A program made the position numbers and the translations under genes. A stretch of DNA of 64,000 nucleotides from Ochotona curzoniae (Eukaryota; Chordata; Mammalia; Lagomorpha; Ochotonidae). Positions 54,290 through 64,000 of this stretch are shown piece after piece. The notes below the pieces were generated by a model. It did not search any database, was not told the origin of the DNA, and saw nothing but the letters and a program-made list of their open reading frames with translations. Position 1 is the first letter of the stretch. Every line of letters starts with the position of its first letter. The stretch spans positions 6,508,001 to 6,572,000 of the forward strand of contig NW_024464918.1 of assembly GCF_017591425.1 (NCBI RefSeq), in the 5' to 3' direction.

Positions 54290-54760
54290 ATTTGCCTCTC
54301 TGCTTTCTCATCTTCTTCATAAGCAATCTTACACATCTGACTACTTGTTTAATGTGTCCTATAGAATGTAAGCTCCAAGAAGGCAGGAGCTTTGTTCTGT
54401 TCGTCACTAGACTAGCACCAAGCATGTTGTTGGAGCTCAATGAGCCTTCGTTTAACACAGTACTTCAAGCAAGCACTTCTCCTCATGTTTGATACTATCA
54501 CTGATTCAAGCCCCTGTATGGCTCTTTGAGTGTCCCCAGAGTCCCCCGCCCCCCAAACTTGGTGGCTGATTGCATGTAAGCCAGGAGGGAGAAGGGGAAG
54601 CCTGAATGCCTAAGCTTTCCATTTCCAAAGCATGGCTCCTGCCCAACTCATTCATATTCAGCAAAGCAGACAGAATCATCCTCTAAAGTCATAAAGCTCA
54701 ACTCTTCCAGTGGCCCACCAAGGTCCAACATGGTCACCTCCCCAAATTCATTTCCTGTCA
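54290..54760. mobile_element. L2-like 3' end fragments
   Basis: 54,350-54,440 carries the conserved block 'tagaatgtaagctccaagaaggcaggagctttgttctgttc', then 'gctcaatgagcc'. 54,660-54,760 carries 'agaatcatcctctaaagtc' and 'cagtggcccaccaaggtcc'. Confidence 0.55.
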
Positions 54761-55490
54761 TTTTATTACAGGAAAACTGGTGAAACGATTCTGAGTTTCT
54801 GTCCTGGTGTGGACCAGACAAAATGGATAGAGTAGAAGTGAAGTTTCACATATGTGGAAAAACAGAGAAGCTCTGAAAAATCCCATCAGAGGAGCCAGTA
54901 GAAAGTGAGCCTGTTAGGGAAGCATTAGAGGACTGAGAAGAACAGGGTACAAATTCCTAGCTGGGGCAAAACTTATTACAGACAAATGAAATCACAGAGG
55001 TGGCCAACTTCTAGCATGCATACAGAACAAGCACGTGGCGGTGGCAAGAATCTAGAGTTTACACAGCAAAATCCAGGTAAGGGCCACGAGGGCAGTGCAG
55101 CAGAGCTGAGCTAGCTTTTCTTAGGCTTTTCAAACTCGGTGGGCTTTCCTCTCTAGGGGCCAGGTGGTTGGGAAGGAATGCAGAGGGTGGGTGGGGAATA
55201 ATGCAGGACCTGAAGTAGACTGGTTTTGGGAACGTAGGGGCAAGAGTCTGGGGACCAGATCCGCCTCCAGGCAGAGAGTAACAGTAATTGAGGAGCTGAG
55301 AATGACTGCAGATCATGTGCTGTTCCATCAGAGACCACAGCACAGGGGCTCACGATCTAGTGGTCTTTATATGTCATTATCATGTTATAGATCAGTTACT
55401 ATGAAGGCCCAGGACAGTCCTAATGGAGCCCTTTCTTGCTTGTTTTTAGTGCAACCTAGATCCCATCATTGAAACCTAGATCTTGTCATC
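54761..55490. other. Unique DNA
   Basis: No gene or repeat recognised. The 102-codon plus-strand and 94-codon minus-strand frames overlap each other and have no support. Confidence 0.4.
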
Positions 55491-55507
55491 CTTGATAAGT
55501 ATTTTTT

Positions 55508-55827
55508 TAAAGATTTATTTTTATTATTTTTTTATTGGAAAGGCGGATATACAGAGAGGAGAGACAGAGAGGAAGATCTTCCATCTGATGATTCACTCCC
55601 CAAGTGAGTGCAAAGGCTGATACTATGCCGATCCAAAGCCAGAAGCCTCTTCCGGGTCTCCCACGCAGGTGCAGTGTCCCAAACCTTTGGGCCGTCCTCG
55701 ACTGCTCTCCCGGGCCACAGGCAGGGAGCTGGAAGGGAAGCGGGGCTGCCGGGATTAGAACCGGCGCCCATATGGGATCCAGGACGTGCAAGGCGAGGAC
55801 CTTAAGCACTTGCGCCACCGCGCTGGG
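55508..55827 (-). mobile_element. Young CSINE, inserted at the edge of another CSINE
   Basis: Full-length reverse youngest-subfamily copy. CTTGATAAGTATTTTTT occurs at 55,491-55,507 and 55,828-55,844, a perfect 17-bp duplication that includes the junction of the next SINE. Confidence 0.96.
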
Positions 55828-55844
55828 CTTGATAAGTATTTTTT

Positions 55845-56160
55845 TTAAAGATTTATTTATTGCAATGTCAGATATACAGAGAGGAGGAGAGAGAGGAAGA
55901 TCTTCGATTCAGTGATTCACTCCCCACGTGACCACAACAGCCGGTGCTGCACTGATCTGAAGCCAGGAGCCAGGAACTTCCTCCAGGTCTGCCACACGGG
56001 TGCAGGATCCCAAGGTTTTGGGCCGTCCTCGACTGCTCTCCCAGGCCACAAGCAGGGAGCTGGATGGGAAGCAGGGGTGCTGGGATTAGAACCAGTGCCC
56101 ATATTGGATCCTGGCACATTCAAGACGAGGACTTTAGCTGCTGGGCCATGGCGCCAGGGC
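55845..56160 (-). mobile_element. CSINE, adjacent same-strand copy
   Basis: Full-length reverse copy from 'tttattgcaatgtcagatat' to 'ctgggccatggcgccagggcc'. Its own left flank (TTGATAAGTATTT) and right flank (TTGGTAGGTATTT) are similar, so it probably inserted first. Confidence 0.95.
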
Positions 56161-56259
56161 CATTGGTAGGTATTTGTTATGAGAGCTTCCATCTGCTTTT
56201 ATTTAGTGTGTACAACTTACATGCTATCAAGGAGCTATGGGAAGGTGTTAGTCTTGCCT

Positions 56260-56590
56260 GCTTCCCTCAATTTTACCCCTCGTCTTACATTCCCTCACAT
56301 ATTGCTTCTTCTGTTTCTCCAATCAAGCCTACCTCCACCTGAGTCAGATACACTCTTCCCCAATTATCCATATGGGTCTCAGCTCCAATGCCACCTACTC
56401 AGAGAAACATTCCCGGATTGTCTACTCTAACCTCCTCTCCCACAGTCTCAGGTGCTCTCTAGCTCATCAACCTATTGTCTTCACATCTTTTCACATAATC
56501 CAGGCATAGTTACTGATTTGTTAACTTGATTGTTGTTTTTCACTTATCCCCAACTCCAGCATACATTCCACTGTCAGACAGAAACATAGT
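56260..56590. mobile_element. L2-like LINE fragment
   Basis: 'ggtctcagctccaatgccacctactcagagaaacattcccgg' followed by 'ttgttaacttgattgttgtt' and 'cagcatacattccactgtc' keeps the L2 3' block order. Confidence 0.65.
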
Positions 56591-56603
56591 TAAAACTTTG
56601 TTG

Positions 56604-56936
56604 GGCCTGGCATGGTAGCCTAGCAACTAAAGTCCTCTCCTTGAACGTGCAGGGATCCCATATGGATGCTAGTTCTAATCCCGGAGGCCCCGCTTCCCAT
56701 CCTGCTCCCAGTTTATGGCCTGGGAAAGCAGTCAAGGGCGGCCCAAAGCTCTGAGACCTTGTACCCATGTCAGAGACCCGGAAGAAGCTCCCAGCTACCT
56801 CCGGGATCAGCACAGCTCCAGCCATTGCAGCCACATGGGGAGTGAATCAACAGACAAGATCCTGCTCTTGGTCTCTCCTCCTCTCTGTATATCCGCCTTT
56901 CCAATAAAAATAAAATAAATCTTTAAAAAAAAAAAC
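56604..56936 (+). mobile_element. CSINE
   Basis: Full-length plus-strand copy from GGGCCTGGCATGGTAGCC to 'ccaataaaaataaaataaat', with a small rearrangement at 'agctacctccgggatcagc'. Confidence 0.94.
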
Positions 56937-56983
56937 TTAACCTTTGTTGAATCAACTGTGCTTCCCACCTATATCCTAAAAAA

Positions 56984-57284
56984 GTATTTTTAAAATTATG
57001 TACTTATTTGTTTGCTTGTTTATGGCAAAGGCAGGGTATCAGAGAGGGGGTGAGACAGAGGGAGTAAGGTTGTACATCTACTGGTTCACTCCCCCAATGG
57101 TTGCAACATCTAGGGCTGAACAGGGGCCCAAATACCTAGGCATCCTGATACTTTCCCAGGCATATTAGTAGTAAGCCAGTGAAGAACTGAGCAGTGAAGC
57201 AACTGAGACTTGAACATCTTTGATACGGAATGCTGGAATGGCAGGCAGTGGCTCACCCAACTGCACCACAATTCAGCCCCTAAC
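56984..57284 (-). mobile_element. CSINE, old
   Basis: Reverse copy: 'tttatggcaaaggcagggta', 'catctactggttcactccccc', 'cccaggcatattagtagtaag', ending 'ctgcaccacaattcagccc'. Confidence 0.82.
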
Positions 57285-58611
57285 ACGAAGACATTCTTGC
57301 TAACAATAGAAATAACAAGGAAGACAAGTGATGATGCTGAATTCATGATACTTCTCCACAGTGAAATGCTGAGCCTGTGTTGAGCTTGTGAATCCAAGGA
57401 CTACCTGGTGTATGTTCTGGACCACCTAATTAGAGACAACACCCATTGTTATAGGCTTGGTACACGCACTGAATGGTGTGTGTGCTTAACCGAATTTACA
57501 CACCAGAAGGTCTCACAGTCATCATTAGGTGCATCTGCCACTTATCCCTATGGATACACATTGAGTAAAAGCAAAATGAGAATGTATCATGTTTCTATCA
57601 CTTTGCAAGATGAGCTTGATTTATTGTGTTTTGTAGACAATAAATATTGGGATGACAATCCACTGGCCCCTTTAGGTGCTCTTCCCAGATGCTGTGGCCA
57701 CTCTGCCGGGAATGGTTTTCAGAACATGATAGCAAAAAGAGAAAATACAGGTAATCAGACTATGGGAGAAGACACCAAGGCTAAGAGCCAATGGAGGCTG
57801 CAGAAGAAAGACTGGCCAGAAATGGCAGTGCGGTTTCAATCGCACAGGTGAAAAATTAAATACAAATATGTAGAAGACATGCTGCATTGTTCCTGAAAAG
57901 CAAACAGGTTCTACAGAACCTCAAAGAATAGAAATGAAAGAACAGTCAGTCATTTCATTGTCCAGTAAATTCAGAGAACAGAAAGAACCTGAACAAAGAT
58001 TAGGTTTCTTACTTGAAATTCAATGTTTTTCAGGCATGAAATACAGCCCAAGGGGAAATTAATATTTGAATAAATGGGGAATTGATCATCAATGCCAACA
58101 ACAAAACAGGTGTTACTTAGCTGAAAACTTAACTTTTAAACTAAGTCATTTATGTAGACACTTACCTCTGCAGCCCCCAAAACTGGCAAGTTCTTGTGTC
58201 CAAATTTTACCCAGTTTCCTGTACCTTTTCATTTCTAGCTTTTATTTCTGATGCATCATGCATTGCCAGCCTATCATACATTATTTATCACGTTCCCTTT
58301 GATTTCCATAATGCTATAATCAAAGAGAGACAGAAAACAACCAAAATACACACAGTGGTAAAGAACCAAATGTGTACACAAGGCTTAAAGAACTAGTGAA
58401 TGAACCATATTAGAAAGCTGCTATTTTTGAAGCCATGCTAGATCAGAAATTGTGGCTTTCTTTTAGAAAAACAGTGGAAAATAGGAAAATAGAATATCTG
58501 AATCCGTATAGAGTAGGATTCAAAGAAAAATATAACAAGAAGGGAAAGTTAAGTTTGCCAGTCCGGTTTGTGAATTGTCAAGTCACACACCTGGGAGCTC
58601 AGAAGGAGGAT
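57285..58611. other. Unique DNA
   Basis: No repeat recognised over 1.3 kb. A 147-codon plus-strand frame at 57,408-57,851 is the longest outside repeats. It has no recognisable domain, repeat or codon pattern, and I do not call it a gene. Confidence 0.4.
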
Positions 58612-60150
58612 AAGCTGGATTTGGGGGTGGTCCAGACCAGGCCACAGCACCCAAATGCTGAGGTGAGGTAGGCCATGCCAGACTGGGCCACAGCACCCAA
58701 ACAGCACATGTGAGCACCTGAGAGGAGGAGGAGGCAAAGCTGTTAGGGGGATTCATGGGGCTCCACTGTTGGACCACCACTCCCACTGGAGAGTATAAGT
58801 TGGGATGGAGGCAGACCAGATCAGGCAGGACTATAACACCTGTTGGCCTCATGTGACCTGGGTCAGGGAAAAGCCATACTGGGCTGACTGTTCCAACTGC
58901 TACAAGCAGAAGTCAGAGTAAGTGTGGGTTGGTTGGGCTTTGCCACAGCGTAGCTGGCAGATGCTGGCACTGAGGACTAATTCTGTCAAGTTTAACTGCA
59001 GAACCACCTGGAGAGTGCATGATCAGACAGTGGGAGTGGCCCAGTAGGGAAATAGTGGGCACCTCCCTCTGGTGGGGCTGCTATTCCCCCAGGAGAGCAT
59101 GAGAACCAGGACTGGGACAAGCATGGCTTGACAGAGTGGCATCCTCCAGCACGTGTGTGGGCTGGAGAGTGGGGCTGGTTGGGTTGAACTAGGCCTCAGT
59201 GCCCATTCACATGTATGAGAACTGAATGGGATGTGGGACAGACCGGACCAGTCTGCTGTACATACTGGCAAGCATGAGAACCAGGGCAGGGCACAGGACT
59301 GTTGGGGGTTATTGTGGGTCGTTCCAACTAGGCTTCAGCTCCTACTGGTTTGCATGAGGGCTGAGTGTGTGGTAGGCAGGACCAGGCGGGACTGCGACAC
59401 CCTTTGGTTTGTTTAGAAGACAGGGCTAGAAACAGAACTGACCCAGCAATTATAATCACCAGCATATGCATAAGCTGTTTGGGTGACGGTCTGTGCTAGA
59501 CCCTGAACTGGCAAGCATACGCAAGAATCAGGTCTGGGATTACCTCAGACAAAGTTTGTTTGAAAAATCCTTCCAACTGCACTGCAGCACTCAGAGCCCT
59601 AATCATGAAGGGAAGTGCAGGTTCCATGGTCTGACCATGGAGTGCATGTGTCAGAGCTGGGCCTCCTAGGTGGCTCAGATGGAGAAGTAGGCAGCATAGC
59701 CAGGTACACATGAAGAATATGGCAATCCATTGGAAACTGCAGAGGTCACCAAACACCACAACAGAGGATGGAAGACAGACCAAATCGATCAACCACCCCA
59801 GCCAAGTGTTGGCAGTCAAAATCTGGGCAAATGGATACTCTGGGGTGGACTATGTCAACCAGTGGGTCCTGGAGAGATTTCATCATATTTGGAATGGCGA
59901 GTTGGGCAACAATTCAGAACTACTGAACTATCAAAGCCAGTTGAGCAGTGACCTTGGAGCATGCCCCATGTCAGGGATCCTGGGATGGTTGGGAGGCTGG
60001 GGGCTTTTCCCTTTATCTCCCCTCTTACCCTAGATACAGGAAAAACAAAAAGAGAGAGAGAAAATTTGGAAAAATGGTCTTAACCACTTTCCTGTAGTCC
60101 TTGACCCTTTGTGCCCTAATCAACTATGTAAAGATTATCAAAATAAAATA
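58612..60150 (+). mobile_element. Composite retroposon, second copy (5' truncated)
   Basis: From 'gggggtggtccagaccaggc' this runs parallel to 45,530-47,120 with only scattered differences (for example a 40-bp shortening near 58,650, 'atggatactctggggtgg' for 'atggagactctgaggcgg', and no G14 run). It ends in 'tcaaaataaaataagttg' plus an A-rich tail. The last ~9 units of the array and the 3' module are present. Confidence 0.93.
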
Positions 60151-60171
60151 AGTTGAATAATAAAAAAAGAA

Positions 60172-60325
60172 TAGCTCTGAGCTTCTGGCTTTAGATGGGT
60201 CCAGCAGCCAACGTGGCCGCGTGGGGCATGAATCTATAGGCAGAAGATCTTCCTTTCTGTCTCTCCTCTCTGTATATGTGACTTTCCAATAAGAATGAAG
60301 AAATAAATCTTTAAAAAAAAAAGAA
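60172..60325 (+). mobile_element. CSINE, 5' truncated
   Basis: Plus-strand 3' half from 'tctgagcttctggctttaga' to 'caataagaatgaagaaataa', inserted in or beside the tail of the composite copy. Confidence 0.9.
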
Positions 60326-60397
60326 ATAAAATGAAATGAAGCACAGGCAGTAGAACCAGGCATTCCAATGTAGGATGTCAACTGATACAGTTTAGAT

Positions 60398-60692
60398 TTT
60401 TTTTTTTAATTAAAGATGTATTTATTTTTATCTGAAAGGCAGATTTTAGATTTTACATTTTACATTTTCCCCCCAAATAGCTACAACAGCTGTAGCTGAG
60501 CCAATCTGAAGCCAAGAGCCAGGAACTTCTTCCTGGAGCCCCTGTGAGCACAGAGGTCCAGGGCCTTGAGTTCTCTTGTGCTTCCATCCTAGCCCACAAG
60601 CAGAGAGCTGGACCAGAAGTGCAGCAGGTGCCTGTATGGGATTCCGGTGTTGGCAGACACAGCATTAACCTGATATAGCACCATGTTGGTCC
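60398..60692 (-). mobile_element. CSINE, old
   Basis: Reverse copy with local 'attttagattttacattttacatttt' expansion in the GA-block position. The body runs to 'gatatagcaccatgttggtcc'. Confidence 0.82.
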
Positions 60693-60707
60693 TTACAGTA
60701 ACGATTT

Positions 60708-61013
60708 TTTTAAGATTTATTTTATGTTTATTGCAAAGTCAGATATACAGAGAGGAAGATCTTCTGTCCGATGATTCACTCCCCAAATGACCACAACAGC
60801 TGGAGCTGCGCTAATGTGAAACCAGGAGCCTGGAATTTCTGCTGTGTCTTCCACAGGAGCACAGGTACACAAGGCTTTGGGTACTCTGCTTTCCCAGGCC
60901 ACATGCAGGGAGCTGGATGGGAAGTGGGGCAGCCAGGATTAGAACTGGTGCCCATATGGGATCCCAGCGCTTTTAAGGTGAGGACTTTATCCACCAGGCC
61001 ATTACGCTGGGCC
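60708..61013 (-). mobile_element. CSINE
   Basis: Reverse copy from 'atgtttattgcaaagtcaga' to 'ggccattacgctgggccc'. Confidence 0.94.
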
Positions 61014-61229
61014 CTACAGTTCAAATTTTTTAAAGTACCCTAACTGTAGGAAACTGCCTAAGTTGCCTTGTATGTAGTTAAGTGTTACACTTCTGGGAGA
61101 AAAGCAGCCAGTGGCTGGCAGGCATTCTGGGCCTGGTTAATGCCAATTTTATGTTAACTATACCAGTGTGCCAGTATAGATGCTTATTCTCTCTCTCAAA
61201 GCTATGCCAGGGCATGTAGCCTTGGCCCT

Positions 61230-62310
61230 CCCAGTGGAAGGAGGGAGGTGCACAGTAGATTGCCTGGGGAAGGGACCTGGGGAAGTACTAGAGTAGGAGT
61301 GCTGAGGGTAAATTTGACAGGGGAAATGACTTCTGACAGCTTCCACTAGACATTGCACTCATAGGTAAGTGAGGGAGCTAAGAGAATGGTTTAGAGTCAT
61401 GAAACCAGAGGGTCAGGCCAAGGCACCCACCCATGGGGGCGACCTGGGCTGGACTAAACTGCATTGCCTGTCAGCTGGCACACACAAAAGTTAGGGCTGA
61501 GTGCATCCCTGGCTGTGCTAGGTCACAGTATCCACCTCCAGTGTCACAGCAGTGGTGGGCCACAATAGGTTGTGATCAGAATGTGAGAGAACCAAATCTG
61601 GGGGCCGATTCTATAGGGGACTTGTGGGATCCCCACTGTGGTACTGCAACACTGGCCAGTTTGTACAGAGAGCTGGGGGTGGTAACGGTCCAAGTTGATC
61701 TGAACCACAGAACTCAAGTGACTGGAACCCACCTGACACTTGCAGGAGCTGGGCTAGGAGGAGGCCAGGCAGGGCCAGGCTATAGCCTGACTAGGCCTCC
61801 TACTAGCTGAGGCCTATCTGTGCAGTGGACAGTATGTCCAGATGCACACGGGGCACATGACAGCCAGCTCATCTGGCCTAGCAGGGGATGTCAAATGCTT
61901 GGCCAGAGGATGGAAAGCAGAACAAGCTGGACAGTTCTCCTGGCCGAGCTAGCAGCATGTTTCCGGGTCTGCGGCTGCATTAAGGTGGGCTTTGTCAACA
62001 AAGATTTTCTCAACCCTGGTACACAAAGCTGACCATGTCTCAGAACTGTCAAAAGCACTCAATAACTCTTCGAACACTCTTCCCCATATCAGTCCCAAGG
62101 CTGTCAGAGGACTGTCCCCATGCCCAGGTTCTGTGCAGACAGCAAGGAGTAGCCCCTCTCTTAACCCTCCCCTGGGCACAAAGGAGAGAAAAAAATTTTG
62201 TCCCACCCACCTGCCTCCATATATACCTGACCCTCCCTACCTTAATTGAAGGCCCACATGCACATGTATCTCAACTACATAAACAATATTAACAAGAAAA
62301 TATTTTACAA
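61230..62310 (+). mobile_element. Composite retroposon, divergent shorter relative
   Basis: Matches the 42,971-47,125 element in order: 'ataggtaagtgagggagct' (cf. 'cttgcaggtaagtgagtagg'), 'gagagaaccaaatctggggg', a few ~70-bp units, 'gccagaggatggaaagcaga', 'ggctttgtcaacaaag', and an end with 'catctcaactacataaacaatattaac'. The array is much shorter than at 44,168. Confidence 0.65.
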
Positions 62311-62427
62311 ATTCTTAAAGCAACTTGCAAAGTGCTAGCTCTTTAGATGCTCTATAAATGGCTATTTTCCTTACTGTGCCTCTTCATATTCCTTGGTTTC
62401 TCATCTATGTCTTCTTCCATTATTTTG

Positions 62428-62805
62428 TGTTGTGATAAAACATGTGAGCCTCACGAAATTATACAGACTAGCTCACCATTCCAGATGCCAGAAGTTCAAG
62501 ATCAGTCAGCTGCCATCTGCTGAAGACATCATGCTGACGACATCTCACACGTGAAAGCCCTTGAAAAACTGCTGAGTGGGCCAGTATGCAAGAGATCAAA
62601 GCACCAGGGGATGACCTTGCCTTGAAATAATTAATTCAGTTCTTAGAGACCCAGCACCCTCCCATAAGACCTCAGCCAGCCTCAGGAAAAGACAGTAATG
62701 GGTTAACAAAGGGTGTGCCCCAAGATCTAAACACCCCAAAGGCCACCTCCTGATTCCTGTACTGAAAAGCTAAATTGCAATATGAGATGGGGAAGGAACC
62801 CCAAG
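62428..62805 (-). mobile_element. MaLR (MLT1-like) LTR, antisense
   Basis: 'attccagatgccagaagttcaagatcagtc', then 'accccaaaggccacctcctgattcctgtactg' follow MLT1-type antisense order. No internal genes. Confidence 0.6.
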
Positions 62806-62822
62806 TTAAAGACAGCAATCTA

Positions 62823-63223
62823 TGGATCAGGTCGGCACGATAACCTAATGGCTAACTCCCCACCTTGCACGCGGGATCCCAGGGATTCCATATGCACCCG
62901 GGGTCTGTATCCTGGCTGCTCCATTCCCCTTCCAACTCCCTGCCTGTGGCCCTGGAAAACAGTAAAGGATGGCCCAGCCTTGGGACCCTGCACCCGCCTG
63001 GGAGACCCTGAAGGTGCTCCTGGCTTTGGATTGGTGCAGCTCCAGCCTTGCAGCCACTTTGGGAGTGAACCCAGAAACTACTGGCTCCTGACTCCCGATC
63101 AGCTCAACTCTGCCTTTTGCGGATAGCTGGGGAAGGAACCAGCAGCGAATGGAAGCTCTGTCTCTCTCTGTCAGATCTGCCTTTCCAATAATAAAATAAA
63201 ACAAATCTTAAAAAAAAAAAAAA
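62823..63223 (+). mobile_element. CSINE with internal tandem duplication
   Basis: Plus-strand copy. The segment 'ggattggtgcagctccagcc...gggagtgaacc' (63,022-63,072) is repeated in variant form at 63,083-63,145 before the CT-rich 3' end. AGCAATCTAT at 62,813-62,822 and 63,224-63,233 is the likely target-site duplication. Confidence 0.92.
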
Positions 63224-63233
63224 AGCAATCTAT

Positions 63234-63720
63234 AACGGACCCAGCAAGCTCTTTGGCAATGGACTTCTTCACCAGGACAAAATGCTGGCAACCTAACTAG
63301 CAGACTAAAAGGCAGGCAGGCTCCCAAATTCCCAGTCTAGCTGGAGAACTCACAATCTACGAGGCAGAAAGAGCAAGGAGTGGCCTGGCTCTGAGGTGAG
63401 GAAGAAAGAAACCTCATTTTCTGTTGTGGCCTCAGTTTCTCCTTTGGAACAGGGCAGCTAGCCTCAAGAGTCCCTGAGAAGTGGCCGATAAGCTACTCTC
63501 TCTAGGCACGTAACCACGTGGTTCATAAGGCTGCGGAACTGAAACAAGCATTTTTGAAAGCGTGTGCAGCACAGCGCCTCAGACATGGTGAAGATTCAAC
63601 ACTAAACGCTGGCATTGTTGTCTCCACCACCCTCACTCCAAGGCCACCCTATGAAGTACGGGCATTCTTTTGCCAAGGGCCTCTCGGGAGCAGGCCTGCA
63701 GTCCGGAACTTAGAGCTCGC
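63234..63720. other. Promoter-proximal unique DNA with a MIR-like piece
   Basis: 63,590-63,690 resembles antisense MIR ('caaggccaccctatgaagtacggg'). A palindromic E-box lies at 63,512-63,523. The 83-codon plus-strand frame at 63,518-63,769 overlaps the MIR-like piece and is not supported. Confidence 0.45.
63512..63523. promoter_or_regulatory. Palindromic E-box
   Basis: AACCACGTGGTT is a perfect 12-bp palindrome with a CACGTG core (USF/MYC-MAX/TFE type), about 200 bp from the CpG island. Confidence 0.5.
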
Positions 63721-63883
63721 CATGCCACGACGACCGGCTTCTCTGCCTCAACGGGAGGCCTGCCAGTAGCAATACAGCCATGACAGTCCCAGAAAAGACC
63801 GAACACCCTCCTTCTCTGTCGGCCGCCAGGCGAGGCGGGCCCTGAGTCCCGGGCTTCCCCAGCCCGCCCACCTCAGCCGCCAT
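63710..63883 (-). CDS. Hypothetical first-exon ORF, 57 codons
   Basis: A minus-strand ATG at 63,883 in context GCCAATGG opens a 57-codon frame (MAAEVGGLGKPG start, SSWHGEL end) to TAA at 63,710. It lies in the CpG island and its start overlaps a YY1-like ATGGCGGC site, a common arrangement at real first exons. It could be a complete small ORF, the start of an exon spliced before the stop, or chance in GC-rich DNA. No homologue recognised. Confidence 0.3.
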   Translation of the reverse strand: MAAEVGGLGKPGTQGPPRLAADREGGCSVFSGTVMAVLLLAGLPLRQRSRSSWHGEL

Positions 63884-64000
63884 TGGCGGCCTCCTCGCTG
63901 GCGTGACTAAGACCCCGCCCTCCCTTCCCTGGGGCCATTCTGAGGCGATCTCCGGGAGCGGCGGGGCCGGCAGGTGGGGCCGCCGTGCATCCTGGGCTTT
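63720..64000. promoter_or_regulatory. CpG-island promoter, cut by the window edge
   Basis: About 23 CpGs in ~280 bp by hand count, and strongly GC-rich, while the surrounding DNA is CpG-poor. Motifs: YY1-like GCCGCCAT 63,876-63,883; inverted CCAAT (ATTGG) 63,882-63,886; AP-1-like TGACTAA 63,904-63,910; GC box CCCCGCCC 63,913-63,920; GCATCCTGGGCTTT at 63,987-64,000. No TATA box. Direction of transcription is not determined. A donor-like CAG|GTGGGG at 63,971 would fit plus-strand transcription. Confidence 0.85.

Noticed and set aside
57408..57851. 147-codon plus-strand open frame in unique DNA
   Set aside because: It is the best non-repeat ORF, but there is no family motif and no promoter or conserved splice site. 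It is kept only as a note on the unique stretch.
63778..63843. Short plus-strand ORF starting at the ATG in 'cagccatgacag'
   Set aside because: It has about 21 codons, no conserved context can be seen, and it lies antisense to the longer minus-strand frame.

Overview
This window is mammalian nuclear DNA from a lagomorph, most likely a pika (Ochotona) rather than a rabbit or hare. The main evidence is a tRNA-derived SINE of the lagomorph C-repeat (CSINE) type. I count about 72 copies, and they dominate the window. Their 3' ends read like the pika-style form (a TCTGTATATCYGMCTTTCC-type end followed by AATAAA-rich tails). The lagomorph call is strong. The pika call is inference from SINE subfamily, not from a gene. 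No prokaryotic feature, CRISPR array, tRNA or rRNA gene, or convincing multi-exon protein gene is visible. The long open frames I checked lie in repeats or look like chance.

Layout: 1-9,000 is intergenic DNA with old MIR copies, an old L1 3' fragment and a cluster of minus-strand CSINEs. 9,050-14,090 is one old minus-strand LINE-1 broken up by five insertions or replacements. 14,095-17,270 is a second minus-strand LINE-1 that still shows reverse-transcriptase blocks with an FADD motif. 17,270-42,940 is a mosaic of CSINEs of several ages, some nested and some with clear target-site duplications, plus MIR, L2 and MaLR/MLT1-like LTR relics, microsatellites and unique sequence. 42,956-47,140 is a G-rich composite element of about 3.5 kb (net) with a plausible target-site duplication. 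A younger 5'-truncated LINE-1 with a perfect 15-bp duplication sits inside it. 47,216-58,600 returns to the SINE mosaic. At 58,612-60,150 the last 1.5 kb of the composite element recurs in nearly identical form, and a divergent relative lies at 61,230-62,310. A fourth, antisense copy of its 3' module is at 1,331-1,840.

The last ~280 bp (63,720-64,000) form a CpG island with an inverted CCAAT box, a GC box, an AP-1-like site, a YY1-like site and, at the edge, the start of a ZNF143-like motif. This looks like the promoter and first exon of a gene lying mostly outside the window. A 57-codon minus-strand frame with a good start context lies in it.

The most promising undescribed item is the composite retroposon family: a 5' region, a degenerate array of ~70-bp units, and a conserved 3' module ending in a LINE-like A-rich tail, with no coding capacity. 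Whether it is already catalogued in a repeat library could not be checked here.
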